A DNA stretch of 64,000 nt from Pyropia yezoensis (GCA_009829735.1 CM020619.1:10282375-10346374); one strand, 5' to 3'. Positions 41,646 through 51,426 are shown, numbered from the stretch's first letter. A program made the numbers and translations. The notes: generated from the sequence alone by a model not told the origin.

Positions 41646-43829
41646 ATGGCTACCCAAGAGACGGGGAACGTTCAAGATGACGGATCGACGTCGACGCCGA
41701 CCCCGGAGGTGACTACGGGAACCGGGATCGGGAACCCGATCGACAACATTGAGACGCCAATGCTTTCCGGTGCCGGATCGACGTTTGGCACGGCTCGGAC
41801 GGCAGGAGGCGGGGGCCCGCCTCAACTGTCGTCGACCGACCTCACTCCGCCGCCTCCTTCACCAGGGGATTCCCTGATGGCATCATTGGCCCGCATCGAG
41901 GCCCGGTTCTCCGGACTTGACGCTCGCCAGGAGCGGACGGAGGACGCGATGGCAGTGTTGATGTCAACACGCCACACGACGGGACCCCGTCGTGTTCCTC
42001 CCACACCGGTACGGTTTGAACCGGCCGGACTACTTTCGGAGTCCACCAGGGTCAACCCCGGTGTTGCTACTCCTGGACAACCCCCGGACACAATGGGGTA
42101 TGGATCCGACTCGTCGGCAGAGTTGGAACGGAGCCACACGGAGCGATATGCTCGGAGCACCCGAAGCGGACTCCGCGGACACGACCCGGCGGATACTTAC
42201 GCCGGTGGAGAGTCGGTTATTGGCGGAGGGGGTACCCTCTCACAGTATCCCCACGACGAAGGAGGCCAGGCAACTCGGGTTCCCGAGGTGCCGACGCCTG
42301 AAGTACCATCTTCAGTGATGGAAGCTATGACCGCGCAGGTCACTGCGAGCCTACTGAAGCGGTTGGAGTCCGATGAGTTTGCTCACCAACTGGCTAAGCG
42401 ACTGGATATCCAGGACGCTGACACGGAGATCGTCAACGAAGTCTTCAGGTCGGTACTGACTCCCGAACGTTATCGTTTGGAGGACCGATCTACCACCGTA
42501 TCGGAATCGATGCGTAATACGTCGCACCGAGCGATCCGCTCTATGCACACCCTTATGAAGGGAGTCCCTATGTTCGGGGGCCCCAACGGACGTCCGTTGG
42601 CAGTCATCGGCTTCTTGACTAGCTTCAAGGCAGCCGCGGAAAAGGCGCTCGTCAACGAGGGGCTGGCCTTGGAGATCCTCCCGTTCTTTGTTGATGAACG
42701 GGTGCGAGGCATTCTTCGCCAGGCATCCCCGATGCCGGGAATGAGGGTCGCGGCCACCCCCATGGATTACCGTGGGATTCTCAAGGAGCTGCTGAGCAGT
42801 TACCTCAGTGAGGACAAGTGCGAGGACTACTACCGGGCCATGCGCACTGCCACCGCCCAGAGCTGGGAGGATGAAGAGTTGTTTGGACGCCGGATCCAAG
42901 AGCTCGACGACGAGCTGGGGAAGCTCCTCGGTGAAGGGGAACTACGGGCCATCCTGTTCGCAGGAGTACCCAACTACGTGCGGATATCCGCACGGGGAGC
43001 CAATACGGCCCGGACGAACTTCAGTCGACTGATGCACATGTGTAAGTCCCTAGGGGACGCCTACCGAGTGCTACACCCGGAATGCGCCTTGGCCCCGAAG
43101 CCCAAGGGTGAGGGAGGCAAGCCCAGTCTTACCCCGGTACCGAGGCAAGAGAAGGTGGAACGTAAGGCCGCACCAGTACTGGTGGCGACCGAACATACCC
43201 CTACGGGCGAGGATGAACCTCTAGTTGACCAACAGGGCCACCTGTTGCTACCGGCGACGCCGGTGATTGATGAGCACGGTACGGTAGCGTACATTGCTCC
43301 GGCGGGGACCCAGTTCCAGCTCAGCGAGGGCACGGGACGTCGCGTCCCGTACGTACGGACTACGGGGTACTCCCCGGTGACGGGTAACCCTCACCAACCC
43401 TTGCCAACATGGGCGGTGCGCACGGAGGCACCCCCGCAGATTGCGGGCCGACCCAACCGGTTGGGGGAGTCCATGTTCCGGTTGACCCAAGGACCCAAGG
43501 CCTACCAGGGAGCAGGCACTCGGGCGCCCGAGGGAGGCAACCGCAGCTACGGGGCTACCCCGATGCGAACTCAAGGAGGGACCGGCACGTCCGGATGTAT
43601 GTTGTGTGGGGATCCCCAGCACTGGGTGTCTTCCTGCCCACTCATCCCCGAGGAGTCTCGGCGGGCAGCGGCGCAACGCAAGGCATCCACCGGGGGGTAT
43701 CCCGCCAGAGCACCCGGACCCGCACCGGGTAGGCAGCCAGCTCCAGGTGGAGTACTGGCCGTCGAGGAGGCACCTCCTCAGCCGGATGTCCCGGCGGACA
43801 GCACCCTTCCAAGAGGGGGAAACGAGTAA
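41646..43829 (+). CDS. retrotransposon Gag
   Basis: Capsid/nucleocapsid precursor of the element, 727 aa from the ATG at 41646. The first ~230 residues are Ser/Thr/Gly/Pro-rich. A capsid-like helical domain follows (about 270-480), with segments such as MHTLMKGVPMFGG, YLSEDKCEDYYRAM and LGDAYRVL. A linker and one CCHC zinc knuckle (C-x2-C-x4-H-x4-C, bases 43596-43637) lie near the C-terminus. Gag is intact. It overlaps the protease frame by 224 bases in the +1 frame, so a programmed +1 shift, as in Ty3, is the likely route to Gag-Pol. Confidence 0.93.
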   Translation: MATQETGNVQDDGSTSTPTPEVTTGTGIGNPIDNIETPMLSGAGSTFGTARTAGGGGPPQLSSTDLTPPPPSPGDSLMASLARIEARFSGLDARQERTEDAMAVLMSTRHTTGPRRVPPTPVRFEPAGLLSESTRVNPGVATPGQPPDTMGYGSDSSAELERSHTERYARSTRSGLRGHDPADTYAGGESVIGGGGTLSQYPHDEGGQATRVPEVPTPEVPSSVMEAMTAQVTASLLKRLESDEFAHQLAKRLDIQDADTEIVNEVFRSVLTPERYRLEDRSTTVSESMRNTSHRAIRSMHTLMKGVPMFGGPNGRPLAVIGFLTSFKAAAEKALVNEGLALEILPFFVDERVRGILRQASPMPGMRVAATPMDYRGILKELLSSYLSEDKCEDYYRAMRTATAQSWEDEELFGRRIQELDDELGKLLGEGELRAILFAGVPNYVRISARGANTARTNFSRLMHMCKSLGDAYRVLHPECALAPKPKGEGGKPSLTPVPRQEKVERKAAPVLVATEHTPTGEDEPLVDQQGHLLLPATPVIDEHGTVAYIAPAGTQFQLSEGTGRRVPYVRTTGYSPVTGNPHQPLPTWAVRTEAPPQIAGRPNRLGESMFRLTQGPKAYQGAGTRAPEGGNRSYGATPMRTQGGTGTSGCMLCGDPQHWVSSCPLIPEESRRAAAQRKASTGGYPARAPGPAPGRQPAPGGVLAVEEAPPQPDVPADSTLPRGGNE

Positions 43830-45159
43830 GAGGAAGGATGACCGGGGGGCGCTGGGGAACCCAAGCAAGCCACCCCGGAGTACCGCGGGGAAAGCCCCAC
43901 GGAGAGCGCGGTTGAGTCGACGCCGCATCAACCCCCGGGTACACCTTCCGGCCCCGACGACACGGCGTCAGGGGATTGATGACCAACCACCAAGGTTGGG
44001 AGGAGAGGACGGGATGCCCCGTCAAGTTGAACCAGCCAAGGGCCCTGTCCAGGATGCCGGAGCTACACCGGATATCGGGGTAGGCCACGTACTGTTCACC
44101 TTGGAGAACTTCAAGGTATCAGCTACACTGGGGGTTGACCCCCAGTCGACCCGATCGTACTACCCTGTACTGGATACAGGGGCTGGACCCAACCTTATCC
44201 GGAAGGATACCCTCCCGGACAAGTGGCTTCCGCGAGTCAGAGTGACTCGGGGACCCACCATCAAGGACGCGAATGGTCGCCTCATTCGGACGACCGCAGC
44301 GATGTCGCTGCGGGTTACCATCGGAGAACTCACTACGGAAGTCGACTTCCTGGTGTGTGAGACCCTATCGGTGCCCTGCATACTGGGGTGCACCTTCATC
44401 AACGTTCACGTCGATGCAATCCGGCCAGGCCGGAGGACCGTCGAGCTTCAAGAAGCCGACGGGACGAAGCGAGGACATACGGCTATCGTCAGGGACCTGA
44501 CGCTACAAGGGAGCCACGTTAACGTGGCTGAGGTGTACGCAAGCGTCGAGCCGAAGACACTTCGGTTGGCCGAGCGAACTCGCTTTGAGCCGTTGTCGGA
44601 GACAGTCCTCCCGGTTAACTGTGACCTCGCAGGCATCTGCAGAGTCAAGTCCAACTTGCGGACGTACAAGCGCCATGGGTTGACCATCGCCAACGGTCTC
44701 ATAGACCTCCCAGCAGGAGGGTCGTCCCTCCTGGTGATGGCGAACTATCGCCGTAAGGCAGTCACCCTCCCGAAGGGAACTATCCTCGGGATTGCCGAGC
44801 TCTACGAAGGAGATATCCTTACCCCTGACAAGGAAGGTCAAGTGGAACCACTTGAGGTACTGGCGGCCGCCGAGACCACCGAGCGACAGCAACCCGATGA
44901 CGGGAAGCCTAGCCCATCGGCGGCTGCGGCGGACATGCCACCAAAGGACCAAGAAGCACTGAAGGCTCTGGCCGAGGCTGACCTCGACCACCTTCCCCCT
45001 TCGGTAGCCGAAGGGGTACGACGGATGCTAAGAAAGCACGACGTCATGTGGACAGGCGGGGCCTTGGGTACCATTGGGGCAACCCAACATCGTATTGACC
45101 TGGTACCAGGCGCACGCCCCGCCCGGTCACAACCGCACCGAGCGGGACCTATGCAATGA
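43606..45159 (+). CDS. retrotransposon protease region of Pol
   Basis: Aspartic protease part of the polyprotein. The frame opens inside gag at 43606 and is +1 to it; no own start is expected. Residues upstream of the protease are a basic linker. The active site reads VLDTGAGPNLI (DTG at 44173-44181), followed by a flap-like segment and a hydrophobic CILGCTFI motif typical of retropepsins. The frame continues toward RT up to a TGA at 45157-45159, just before the start of the RT domain. The same frame resumes directly after it. The coordinates are those of the open frame; the true N-terminus depends on the shift site. Confidence 0.88.
   Translation: MGIPSTGCLPAHSSPRSLGGQRRNARHPPGGIPPEHPDPHRVGSQLQVEYWPSRRHLLSRMSRRTAPFQEGETSKRKDDRGALGNPSKPPRSTAGKAPRRARLSRRRINPRVHLPAPTTRRQGIDDQPPRLGGEDGMPRQVEPAKGPVQDAGATPDIGVGHVLFTLENFKVSATLGVDPQSTRSYYPVLDTGAGPNLIRKDTLPDKWLPRVRVTRGPTIKDANGRLIRTTAAMSLRVTIGELTTEVDFLVCETLSVPCILGCTFINVHVDAIRPGRRTVELQEADGTKRGHTAIVRDLTLQGSHVNVAEVYASVEPKTLRLAERTRFEPLSETVLPVNCDLAGICRVKSNLRTYKRHGLTIANGLIDLPAGGSSLLVMANYRRKAVTLPKGTILGIAELYEGDILTPDKEGQVEPLEVLAAAETTERQQPDDGKPSPSAAAADMPPKDQEALKALAEADLDHLPPSVAEGVRRMLRKHDVMWTGGALGTIGATQHRIDLVPGARPARSQPHRAGPMQ
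45157..45159 (+). other. in-frame TGA between protease and RT
   Basis: A single TGA interrupts an otherwise open pol frame. It would follow from one C-to-T change of a CGA codon, the common decay of a methylated CpG, but readthrough of TGA cannot be excluded from one copy. Confidence 0.85.
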
Positions 45160-48003
45160 GAGATCGTTGATGGAGAAGTGAAGAGGATGAGTGAAGCTAA
45201 GGTGATCCGACCTTCGATGTCGGAGTGGGGTGCCCCAGTCGTTATCGTACCGAAGAAGGATCAAACCCCTCGGTTTTGCATCGATTACCGACGCCTCAAC
45301 TTGGTTACCAAAAAAGACTCATACCCTTTACCAAGGATGGATGAATGCATCGACTCCCTGGGGGAAGCTACGGTGTTCACCACCATCGACTGCAATGCCG
45401 GATACTGGCAGATCCCGGTGGCGGACGAGGATATCCCCAAGACGGCATTCGTCTGTCACAGTGGAGTGTACGAGTTCCTAAGGATGCCCTTCGGATTGTC
45501 CAACGCCCCCGCTACATTCCAGCGGGCTATCGACATTATACTGTCGGGGGTGAAGTGGCGTAACTGCCTAGTGTACCTCGATGACGTCATCGTCTTCTCG
45601 CGGAACATGGATGACCATGTGCAACATGTTGACGAGGTACTCACCCTCTTGAGGGACGCCGGGGTAACCTTGCGTCTAAAGAAGTGCGCCTTCTTCCAAC
45701 AGACGGTCGAGTATCTGGGTCACCAGATAACCCCTGGTAAACTAGGGTTACTCGAAGCCAATACCCGGGCACTCCGGGATGCCCGGTTCCTTAACACCCA
45801 GACACAGCTCAAGAGCTTTCTGGGAATGTGCAACGTATACCGACGGTTCGTCAAGGACTTCGCTCGGATAGCCAAACCGTTAACGGTTCTTACGAGCAGT
45901 ACCTTGCCCAAGGTACTCCAACCCCCTTCGCCTAGCGAAGAGGAGGCATTCGAGTCGCTGGAGCGAGCCCTACTATCCCCACCCGTCCTCGCGTTACCGC
46001 ACAGACGGGGGACCTTCGTCATCGATGTCGATGCGTGTGATACACAAGTGGGATGCACCCTGTTACAGGGGGAGACGTTGATCGGTTCCGATAACGTTAT
46101 CCCGGACCTACGTCCGGTAGGATACTTCAGCCGGACACTCAACCTGGCTGAGCGTAACTATAGTGCCACCGAGCGTGAATGCCTCGGAGTTATATGGGCA
46201 GTGCAACTGCTCCGTCCATACCTGGAGGGCTCCAGGTTCATCGTGAGGTCCGACCACGAACCCCTACGATGGCTCTTCAACCTTGGTGACAAGGATTCCG
46301 ATAGCCATGGGAGGCTAGCCCGATGGAGGCTGAAGATGGCCGAGCACGACTACCGTACCGTGTATAAGGCTGGGTCAACCCACCATCTCGGAGACGCATT
46401 GTCTCGCCTCGACACCCCGAGCGGGGATACCCGCCCGGTGGACGAGGACATCCCGGTGGTACCGGTGTGCATGGTGGGTAATGCTACCCAGGGTATGGTT
46501 GACCATACCATGGCACACCTTGCGTGCCCATTGACCCTCGCGGACTTCCGCGAGGCACAGGCCAATGACGATGACTGTAAACGCCATCGTGCTAACCTCC
46601 TGGCCGGGACGGCCGGCATCTTCTCCGAGAACGAAGACGGACTCATATACCGGCGGGCACCCGCCGATGGACGACATCAAGTCGTGGTTCCCGTGTCCTT
46701 ACGGCAAGCCGTCATGGAACGAGAACACGAGAACCCTACAGCCGGACATCCGGGGGGTTCACGTATGTTCGCAGCAATGCGAAGGTTCTTCTACTGGCCA
46801 GCAATGGCCGTCGACGTGGTCGACCACGTAAGTGGATGCCACCCCTGTGCACGTAACCGCATGAGTCTACATAGGCAGGCATCTGCCATGAAGCTATTCC
46901 CACCCGATGGGCCCAACGAGCAAGTCGCTATCGACATACTCGGGCCACTTCCGGTAACGGAAGAAGGGAACAGGTACATCCTGGTCATGTCGGACCGCTT
47001 CACCAAGCTGTCACGAGCGGCAGCCATCCCGAATGATACGGCATACACGATTATGAACGCAGTGGTTGACCACTGGATCAGTGCATACGGAGTCATGAAG
47101 CAACTCCTCTCCGACAACGGAGCAAACCTTACGTCAGCATTCTGCACTAAGGTCCTGGGCATGTTCGGCATCGAACCACGTCGGGCATCCGACTACCACC
47201 CGCAAACCAACGGGCAGGTGGAGCGGTTCAACCGCACCATCGTCAAGATGCTACAATGCTACGTGGCCGAGCACACAAACACGTGGGACAGGCTTCTGTC
47301 CGTACTCACCCTGGCATACAATGCCAGGCCACATCGGAGCACGAACATCGCTCCGCTGGAGTGGGTCATGCCACTTGGCGTCGGTAACCTGACGCTGCCA
47401 CCAGGCAGGTGCACTCGGTATGATACACCGAAAGGCCGACCGGCCGAACGTATCCACCTAGCTTGGTTGGCCAAGCTATCGTGGATGATTCCTAAGCTCA
47501 AGGGTGCCCTTGACAGAACACAACTTCGATACAAGAAGAACTTCGACGCCCGGCTACGGGTGCGCAACGCAACCCTGGTAACAGGTGACTGGGTCTATAT
47601 CAGACACCAGAAGTTCCGGGGGAACAAGCTCATGCAACCGGTCAAGGGACCGTACCAGATTCTCCACAGAGATGACCACTCTGTTATCTTACACTCCGAT
47701 ACGGAGATCCAACGCATCAGTGTGAATGATGTCACACCTGCTCCGAAGCCGGAACAGCCTCAGCCGGTACCGGCTGGGTTACTACATGAAGCTCTTACAA
47801 CCCACCGGTCAGATGACCCGGTGGGACCGGATGGGATTCCATACCAAGTAGAGAGCGTGGTCGGACACACCGACCCGAACCTACCAGGACCCTGGTACGT
47901 GAAGGTTATGTGGGTCGGATACGACTCACCCACCTGGGAACAGGCGGCGAATATACCCCGCCAACTCCTCATGCCTTACATGAGGCGACGACGCCTACTG
48001 TAA
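45160..48003 (+). CDS. retrotransposon RT-RNase H-integrase-chromodomain region of Pol
   Basis: Same frame as the protease, separated from it only by the TGA at 45157. RT has the FTTID, GYWQI, RMPFGLSNAP and YLDD boxes (YLDD at 45574-45585). RNase H starts FVIDVDACDTQVG and contains ATERECLGVIWAV and VRSDHEPL. Integrase has the HHCC zinc region (HPGGSRMF...CHPCARN), the catalytic Asp residues in VAIDILGPL and LLSDNGANL, and the Glu in NGQVERFNR, then a KGPYQIL (GPY/F) motif. The C-terminus is a chromodomain (PYQVESVVGH...WYVKVMWVGYDSPTWEQAANI), which in chromoviruses directs insertion to marked chromatin. About 947 codons with no further stop or frameshift, so the single TGA is the only visible lesion in pol. 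Confidence 0.95.
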   Translation, partial: EIVDGEVKRMSEAKVIRPSMSEWGAPVVIVPKKDQTPRFCIDYRRLNLVTKKDSYPLPRMDECIDSLGEATVFTTIDCNAGYWQIPVADEDIPKTAFVCHSGVYEFLRMPFGLSNAPATFQRAIDIILSGVKWRNCLVYLDDVIVFSRNMDDHVQHVDEVLTLLRDAGVTLRLKKCAFFQQTVEYLGHQITPGKLGLLEANTRALRDARFLNTQTQLKSFLGMCNVYRRFVKDFARIAKPLTVLTSSTLPKVLQPPSPSEEEAFESLERALLSPPVLALPHRRGTFVIDVDACDTQVGCTLLQGETLIGSDNVIPDLRPVGYFSRTLNLAERNYSATERECLGVIWAVQLLRPYLEGSRFIVRSDHEPLRWLFNLGDKDSDSHGRLARWRLKMAEHDYRTVYKAGSTHHLGDALSRLDTPSGDTRPVDEDIPVVPVCMVGNATQGMVDHTMAHLACPLTLADFREAQANDDDCKRHRANLLAGTAGIFSENEDGLIYRRAPADGRHQVVVPVSLRQAVMEREHENPTAGHPGGSRMFAAMRRFFYWPAMAVDVVDHVSGCHPCARNRMSLHRQASAMKLFPPDGPNEQVAIDILGPLPVTEEGNRYILVMSDRFTKLSRAAAIPNDTAYTIMNAVVDHWISAYGVMKQLLSDNGANLTSAFCTKVLGMFGIEPRRASDYHPQTNGQVERFNRTIVKMLQCYVAEHTNTWDRLLSVLTLAYNARPHRSTNIAPLEWVMPLGVGNLTLPPGRCTRYDTPKGRPAERIHLAWLAKLSWMIPKLKGALDRTQLRYKKNFDARLRVRNATLVTGDWVYIRHQKFRGNKLMQPVKGPYQILHRDDHSVILHSDTEIQRISVNDVTPAPKPEQPQPVPAGLLHEALTTHRSDDPVGPDGIPYQVESVVGHTDPNLPGPWYVKVMWVGYDSPTWEQAANIPRQLLMPYMRRRRLL

Positions 48004-48481
48004 CAACCCAACCGACACCGACTTCGGCTGTTGGGGGGTGAGGCTTATACCTACTAAGTAGGGTGTGACATGGTTACGGCAGACTTAGGTTTCTAAGTCA
48101 AATCAGACTTAGGTTTCTAAGTCGAACCAAGCTTAGGTAACTAAGTAGAGCCAAGCTTAGGTAACTAAGTAAAACCTGAACCTTAATAAGTTAACTTAAA
48201 GGTAAAGGCTAACCTCGATAATATCGAAGTAACTAGGGGGCTTACACGGGAGGATGACCTCCCAAAGCCAAGACACAAAGTGAGGGAGGATAACCTCCCC
48301 AAGCATGAACCAACCGGAAGAAGTTGGACGGGAGGCAAGGCACCACTGAGCCAGAAGGGGTACTCCCCAGGGCAGCAAACAGAGGCAAGCAATGCCCCCA
48401 AAGGGGATGAGTTTATACTCACTACTACCCGGCCACCATAAGGGCCACCGGGTCCCTCTCCCGTACAAACAATAACACTCC
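48004..48481. other. convergent spacer between pol and antisense gene
   Basis: 478 bases between the stop of pol (plus) and the stop of the antisense gene (minus). AT-richer than the rest of the element, with the palindromic array at 48082-48170 and no ORF of note. Confidence 0.7.
48082..48170. repeat. four 24-bp tandem palindromic repeats
   Basis: Units start at 48082, 48106, 48130 and 48154. The first two carry GACTTAGGTTTCTAAGTC (7-bp perfect arms around GTTT); the last two carry GCTTAGGTAACTAAGT (5-bp arms around GTAA). Each can form a small hairpin on either strand. A related half-palindrome, CCTACTAAGTAGG, lies just upstream at about 48050. Confidence 0.9.
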
Positions 48482-50851
48482 TCAGTGGGTAGACCCACTG
48501 CCCGAGGGAGGCCACTCACGCGTAAGCGCGTATACCTCCGTGCTCCACCGGTCGGCGATGTCACGACGGTCAATCACCCGAGTTACCTCGGTGCATAGCT
48601 GGACGAGGGTGCTGCGGCCAGCCTCCACGTCCTCCAGAGCTTTCTGGAGGCGTTCTAGCAAGCCACCGAAGCAACGCGCAGACCCAACCAGCGCAGCACC
48701 TGGGGGGATATCCCCCCAGCTAACAGAGAGACCCTCCCGCATTGCACGGGCAACAAGGGCGTCAACGCCCTCATACCAGAGACGAGGACCTCCGTCATGT
48801 AGGACAGGGGCGGGAGGTGACACTGGCGCAGCCAGAGGAGCCACAGGAGCCGACACGGCTACCACCGGAGCCGGTGGCACCTGATACGAGGCTCGGTAGG
48901 ACCCTACCGAAGGGGCTCCACCGTAACCCCGGCGGGACTCCGCCCGACGACGGGACACCTCACGCTCCCCACCCGCAGAGCCCCACTCTCGGGGACGACG
49001 GCCAACCGCCGCCGGTATCGGGTTACCGAACCACGGGGCAAGGACCTGAAGAGGGTCATGGATAACCATGGGAATACCCAGGTCAGCAACAGCCTCGGTG
49101 GATGCCCACCCATGGCAACTGGGCTCACCCGGCTGAGTACGCCGGATACGCAACGAATGACGAGGCAAGGGGGAAGCCCCAGCCTGCGGGTCCCGGTACG
49201 GGGGAAGGGCCAACACCCCAGCCCAGTTCACGGCATCGTGAACAGCCAGCAGGGCTTCGAACTCCCGGGCCAACCCGGTCTTGGCGGCTATCAGGTCCAC
49301 GCCCAACTGCGCGATGTGCCGACGGACACCCGTCGAAAGATGAAACAGGCGCCCCTGCCGGCGGACGGACATCAAGAAGGAGGAAGCCTGCCCGAGGGTA
49401 ACCTCGAGGGTAAAGGTACCTTGCAACGGGTGGACCGGCCGGGAGGCCAACACACTCCCGAAGTATCGGAGACAAGGGCCGGTGTCAAACCGGAAAGCAG
49501 GGGCGGGTTCCCACCCCTCCTGCCATAGCGGCGGGCGCACGGGAGTGTATACCGGCGCACGACCGTTGCCGGTCTGCAACGCACACGTTATATCCGTGCG
49601 GAACGCATCCGCCATGACACCATGGTTACGTCGCCAGCTCGACGCCGACTTCAACCCCGCCATAGGCGGGTAGGGAGCCGTCAACGACAGATACGGGGAT
49701 ACCCCCGGGTAATAGTCAAAGTCGGGATACCGACCGGTACTGCCCACCGTCTCCCCAAGCGCAACCGGCTCCGCCGCCGCCGCAATCCCCCGAGCACTAG
49801 CCGGGTAGTCAACCTCCCGCGGCAACGCGGGGGCAATCAGGTCGCATACCCCGAAGGCGGGGTCGAGGTAGACCTCACCCCGTCCCACCCGGGTGCGCCA
49901 GAGCTGCGCATGCCGGTCGTCCGGCTGACTCAGGATCCAATGGTGTTCCACCCGCACCGCGTTCGGCTGGTTGACCAGCCGCACCAACTCCCGCTCCCAA
50001 CTCGGGTCCACCTTAACGCGCCGGGAGGACTCTCCACGGGGAAGGGGCTGGTGGAAGTCCACCCGCATCCGCCTATCGGACTCCATTGACTCTTGCACAG
50101 TCAGGCCTCGAACCCGAGCCACCAAGTCGAACATCGACATGGCGGGTTGACCCGCCGCCACGGCGACGCCGCCACCCAACGGGGCAACCCGGGCAGGACC
50201 AGGAAGAATCGGGGGCGCCGGGGGATGCCCCACCGGCAGATGAGCAGGTGCCGAAGGTGCACGGGGCCGAGGAGGGAGAAGAAGGGCGGGCGCCCGCCCG
50301 GAGTAACTACCGGAGTCCACTGCCATCGGTGTAGACCCACCTTGACCACCATACGCCCGCGGCACCGCGGGCAGAGCAACGCCGCCACCCGAGCCCGACG
50401 TGGGCACCTCGGGGGCAGCAGGGGTAGACCCGTCACCCGCAGCCGCGGATGAACCACCCGGGCGGGCACCCGCGCCGTCTTGACCCGCCGTCCCGGTCGG
50501 GGTGCCACCATAACCGTTCGACACGCCGGCGACGCCGTCTTGAGGTTGAGCCGCGCCGGCACCGGCGACAGGAGCCATCCGGGCCGCCGGAGGAGTAGGG
50601 GTAGACGCAGCAGCTACCCGCGGTTGCCCGCCACCCGACGGAGCCGTCGTGCCGCTGCACACGGACGACAAACCGCCCGGAGCACCGTCCGGAGCCACGC
50701 GAACGGTCACCCGGTCGTCCTCGTCCTCCGACGAGCTCGCTAAGAAGCACTCGGCGGCGGTGGCAGAGACGGGAACGTCGTCCACCATCACCTCTTCCTC
50801 CTCCTCAAGCAGGAGGTCGTCCTCGCCCCCGGGTACCTGGGGGTCCGACAT
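48482..50851 (-). CDS. antisense gene of the retrotransposon, 789 aa, unknown function
   Basis: Not a known retroelement protein as far as I can tell. The start at 50851 (MSDPQVPGG) is chosen because a TATA box lies 109 bases upstream; the frame is open to 51085. The N-terminus is acidic (LLLEEEEEVMVDD, SSSEDEDD), followed by about 200 disordered Gly/Pro/Ala residues. A globular part of about 400 residues follows, with conserved-looking aromatic and charged segments (VKVDPSWERELVRLVNQP, VRVEHHWILSQPDDRHAQLW, LRYFGSVLASRP, RQGRLFHLSTGVRRHIAQLGVDLIA, REFEALLAVHDAVNW), then a Pro/Val linker and a C-terminal helical region (LLERLQKALEDVEAGRSTLVQLCTEVTRV). No Cys/His finger, membrane segment or enzyme motif is evident. 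No stop in 789 codons. Antisense ORFs are known from some plant Ty3/gypsy lineages, but this sequence is not one I recognise. Confidence 0.75.
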   Translation of the reverse strand: MSDPQVPGGEDDLLLEEEEEVMVDDVPVSATAAECFLASSSEDEDDRVTVRVAPDGAPGGLSSVCSGTTAPSGGGQPRVAAASTPTPPAARMAPVAGAGAAQPQDGVAGVSNGYGGTPTGTAGQDGAGARPGGSSAAAGDGSTPAAPEVPTSGSGGGVALPAVPRAYGGQGGSTPMAVDSGSYSGRAPALLLPPRPRAPSAPAHLPVGHPPAPPILPGPARVAPLGGGVAVAAGQPAMSMFDLVARVRGLTVQESMESDRRMRVDFHQPLPRGESSRRVKVDPSWERELVRLVNQPNAVRVEHHWILSQPDDRHAQLWRTRVGRGEVYLDPAFGVCDLIAPALPREVDYPASARGIAAAAEPVALGETVGSTGRYPDFDYYPGVSPYLSLTAPYPPMAGLKSASSWRRNHGVMADAFRTDITCALQTGNGRAPVYTPVRPPLWQEGWEPAPAFRFDTGPCLRYFGSVLASRPVHPLQGTFTLEVTLGQASSFLMSVRRQGRLFHLSTGVRRHIAQLGVDLIAAKTGLAREFEALLAVHDAVNWAGVLALPPYRDPQAGASPLPRHSLRIRRTQPGEPSCHGWASTEAVADLGIPMVIHDPLQVLAPWFGNPIPAAVGRRPREWGSAGGEREVSRRRAESRRGYGGAPSVGSYRASYQVPPAPVVAVSAPVAPLAAPVSPPAPVLHDGGPRLWYEGVDALVARAMREGLSVSWGDIPPGAALVGSARCFGGLLERLQKALEDVEAGRSTLVQLCTEVTRVIDRRDIADRWSTEVYALTREWPPSGSGSTH

Positions 50852-50959
50852 GGTGCAACCGGGGTAGCAGGGGCGCCCCGTGCAGAAAAGCCGAGGCCGG
50901 CTCGACCCGGTACAAGGAACGCTCGCGCAGGACGAGCCAGGGAAGCGCGGGTACCCGTG

Positions 50960-50965
50960 CTTATA
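50960..50965 (-). promoter_or_regulatory. TATA box of the antisense gene
   Basis: TATAAG on the minus strand, in GGTTATAAGCACGGG, 109 bases upstream of the ATG at 50851. Confidence 0.5.
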
Positions 50966-51426
50966 ACCGCACAGCTCAGCACGAGCGATGCGGCAGCGCG
51001 GGACGACCCGCGCCAGCCGAGCTACGGGGGCGCTCCACCCAGGCACCTGGACCGGAGCCACGCCCCCCCCATACGGGGTAAGCAAGGGGGGTCACCCCCA
51101 ACCGCCCCCACGCAGCGCGGGCAACCCCGCCACCCACTCAATCGTCTCACGAGAGGGGCTCCCCTACCACCAGACACCTGGTGGCGGATCCGCTTGCACA
51201 CCCCTCGGAAAGGGGGGTCGTGAACAGAAACCCGCATCGGGAAATTAACGGTCCGGAAAACGGATCGTGTGTGTACCACACAAAGGGGGGCACCCCCCTC
51301 AGGCAACCTCGAAAAGGGGTGTCTGTCGCGACAGGGCGCAAAGCCCCACCCGACTGGTAAACGGTCACGCGACCCACTTACATTCGGTAACCCGAATGCA
51401 ACTCGACCCGAGGACGGGCCGAACCT

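Noticed and set aside
48082-48170. CRISPR-like array
   Set aside because: Repeats are palindromic with 6-8 base gaps and no spacer-like unique sequence, in a eukaryotic retroelement.
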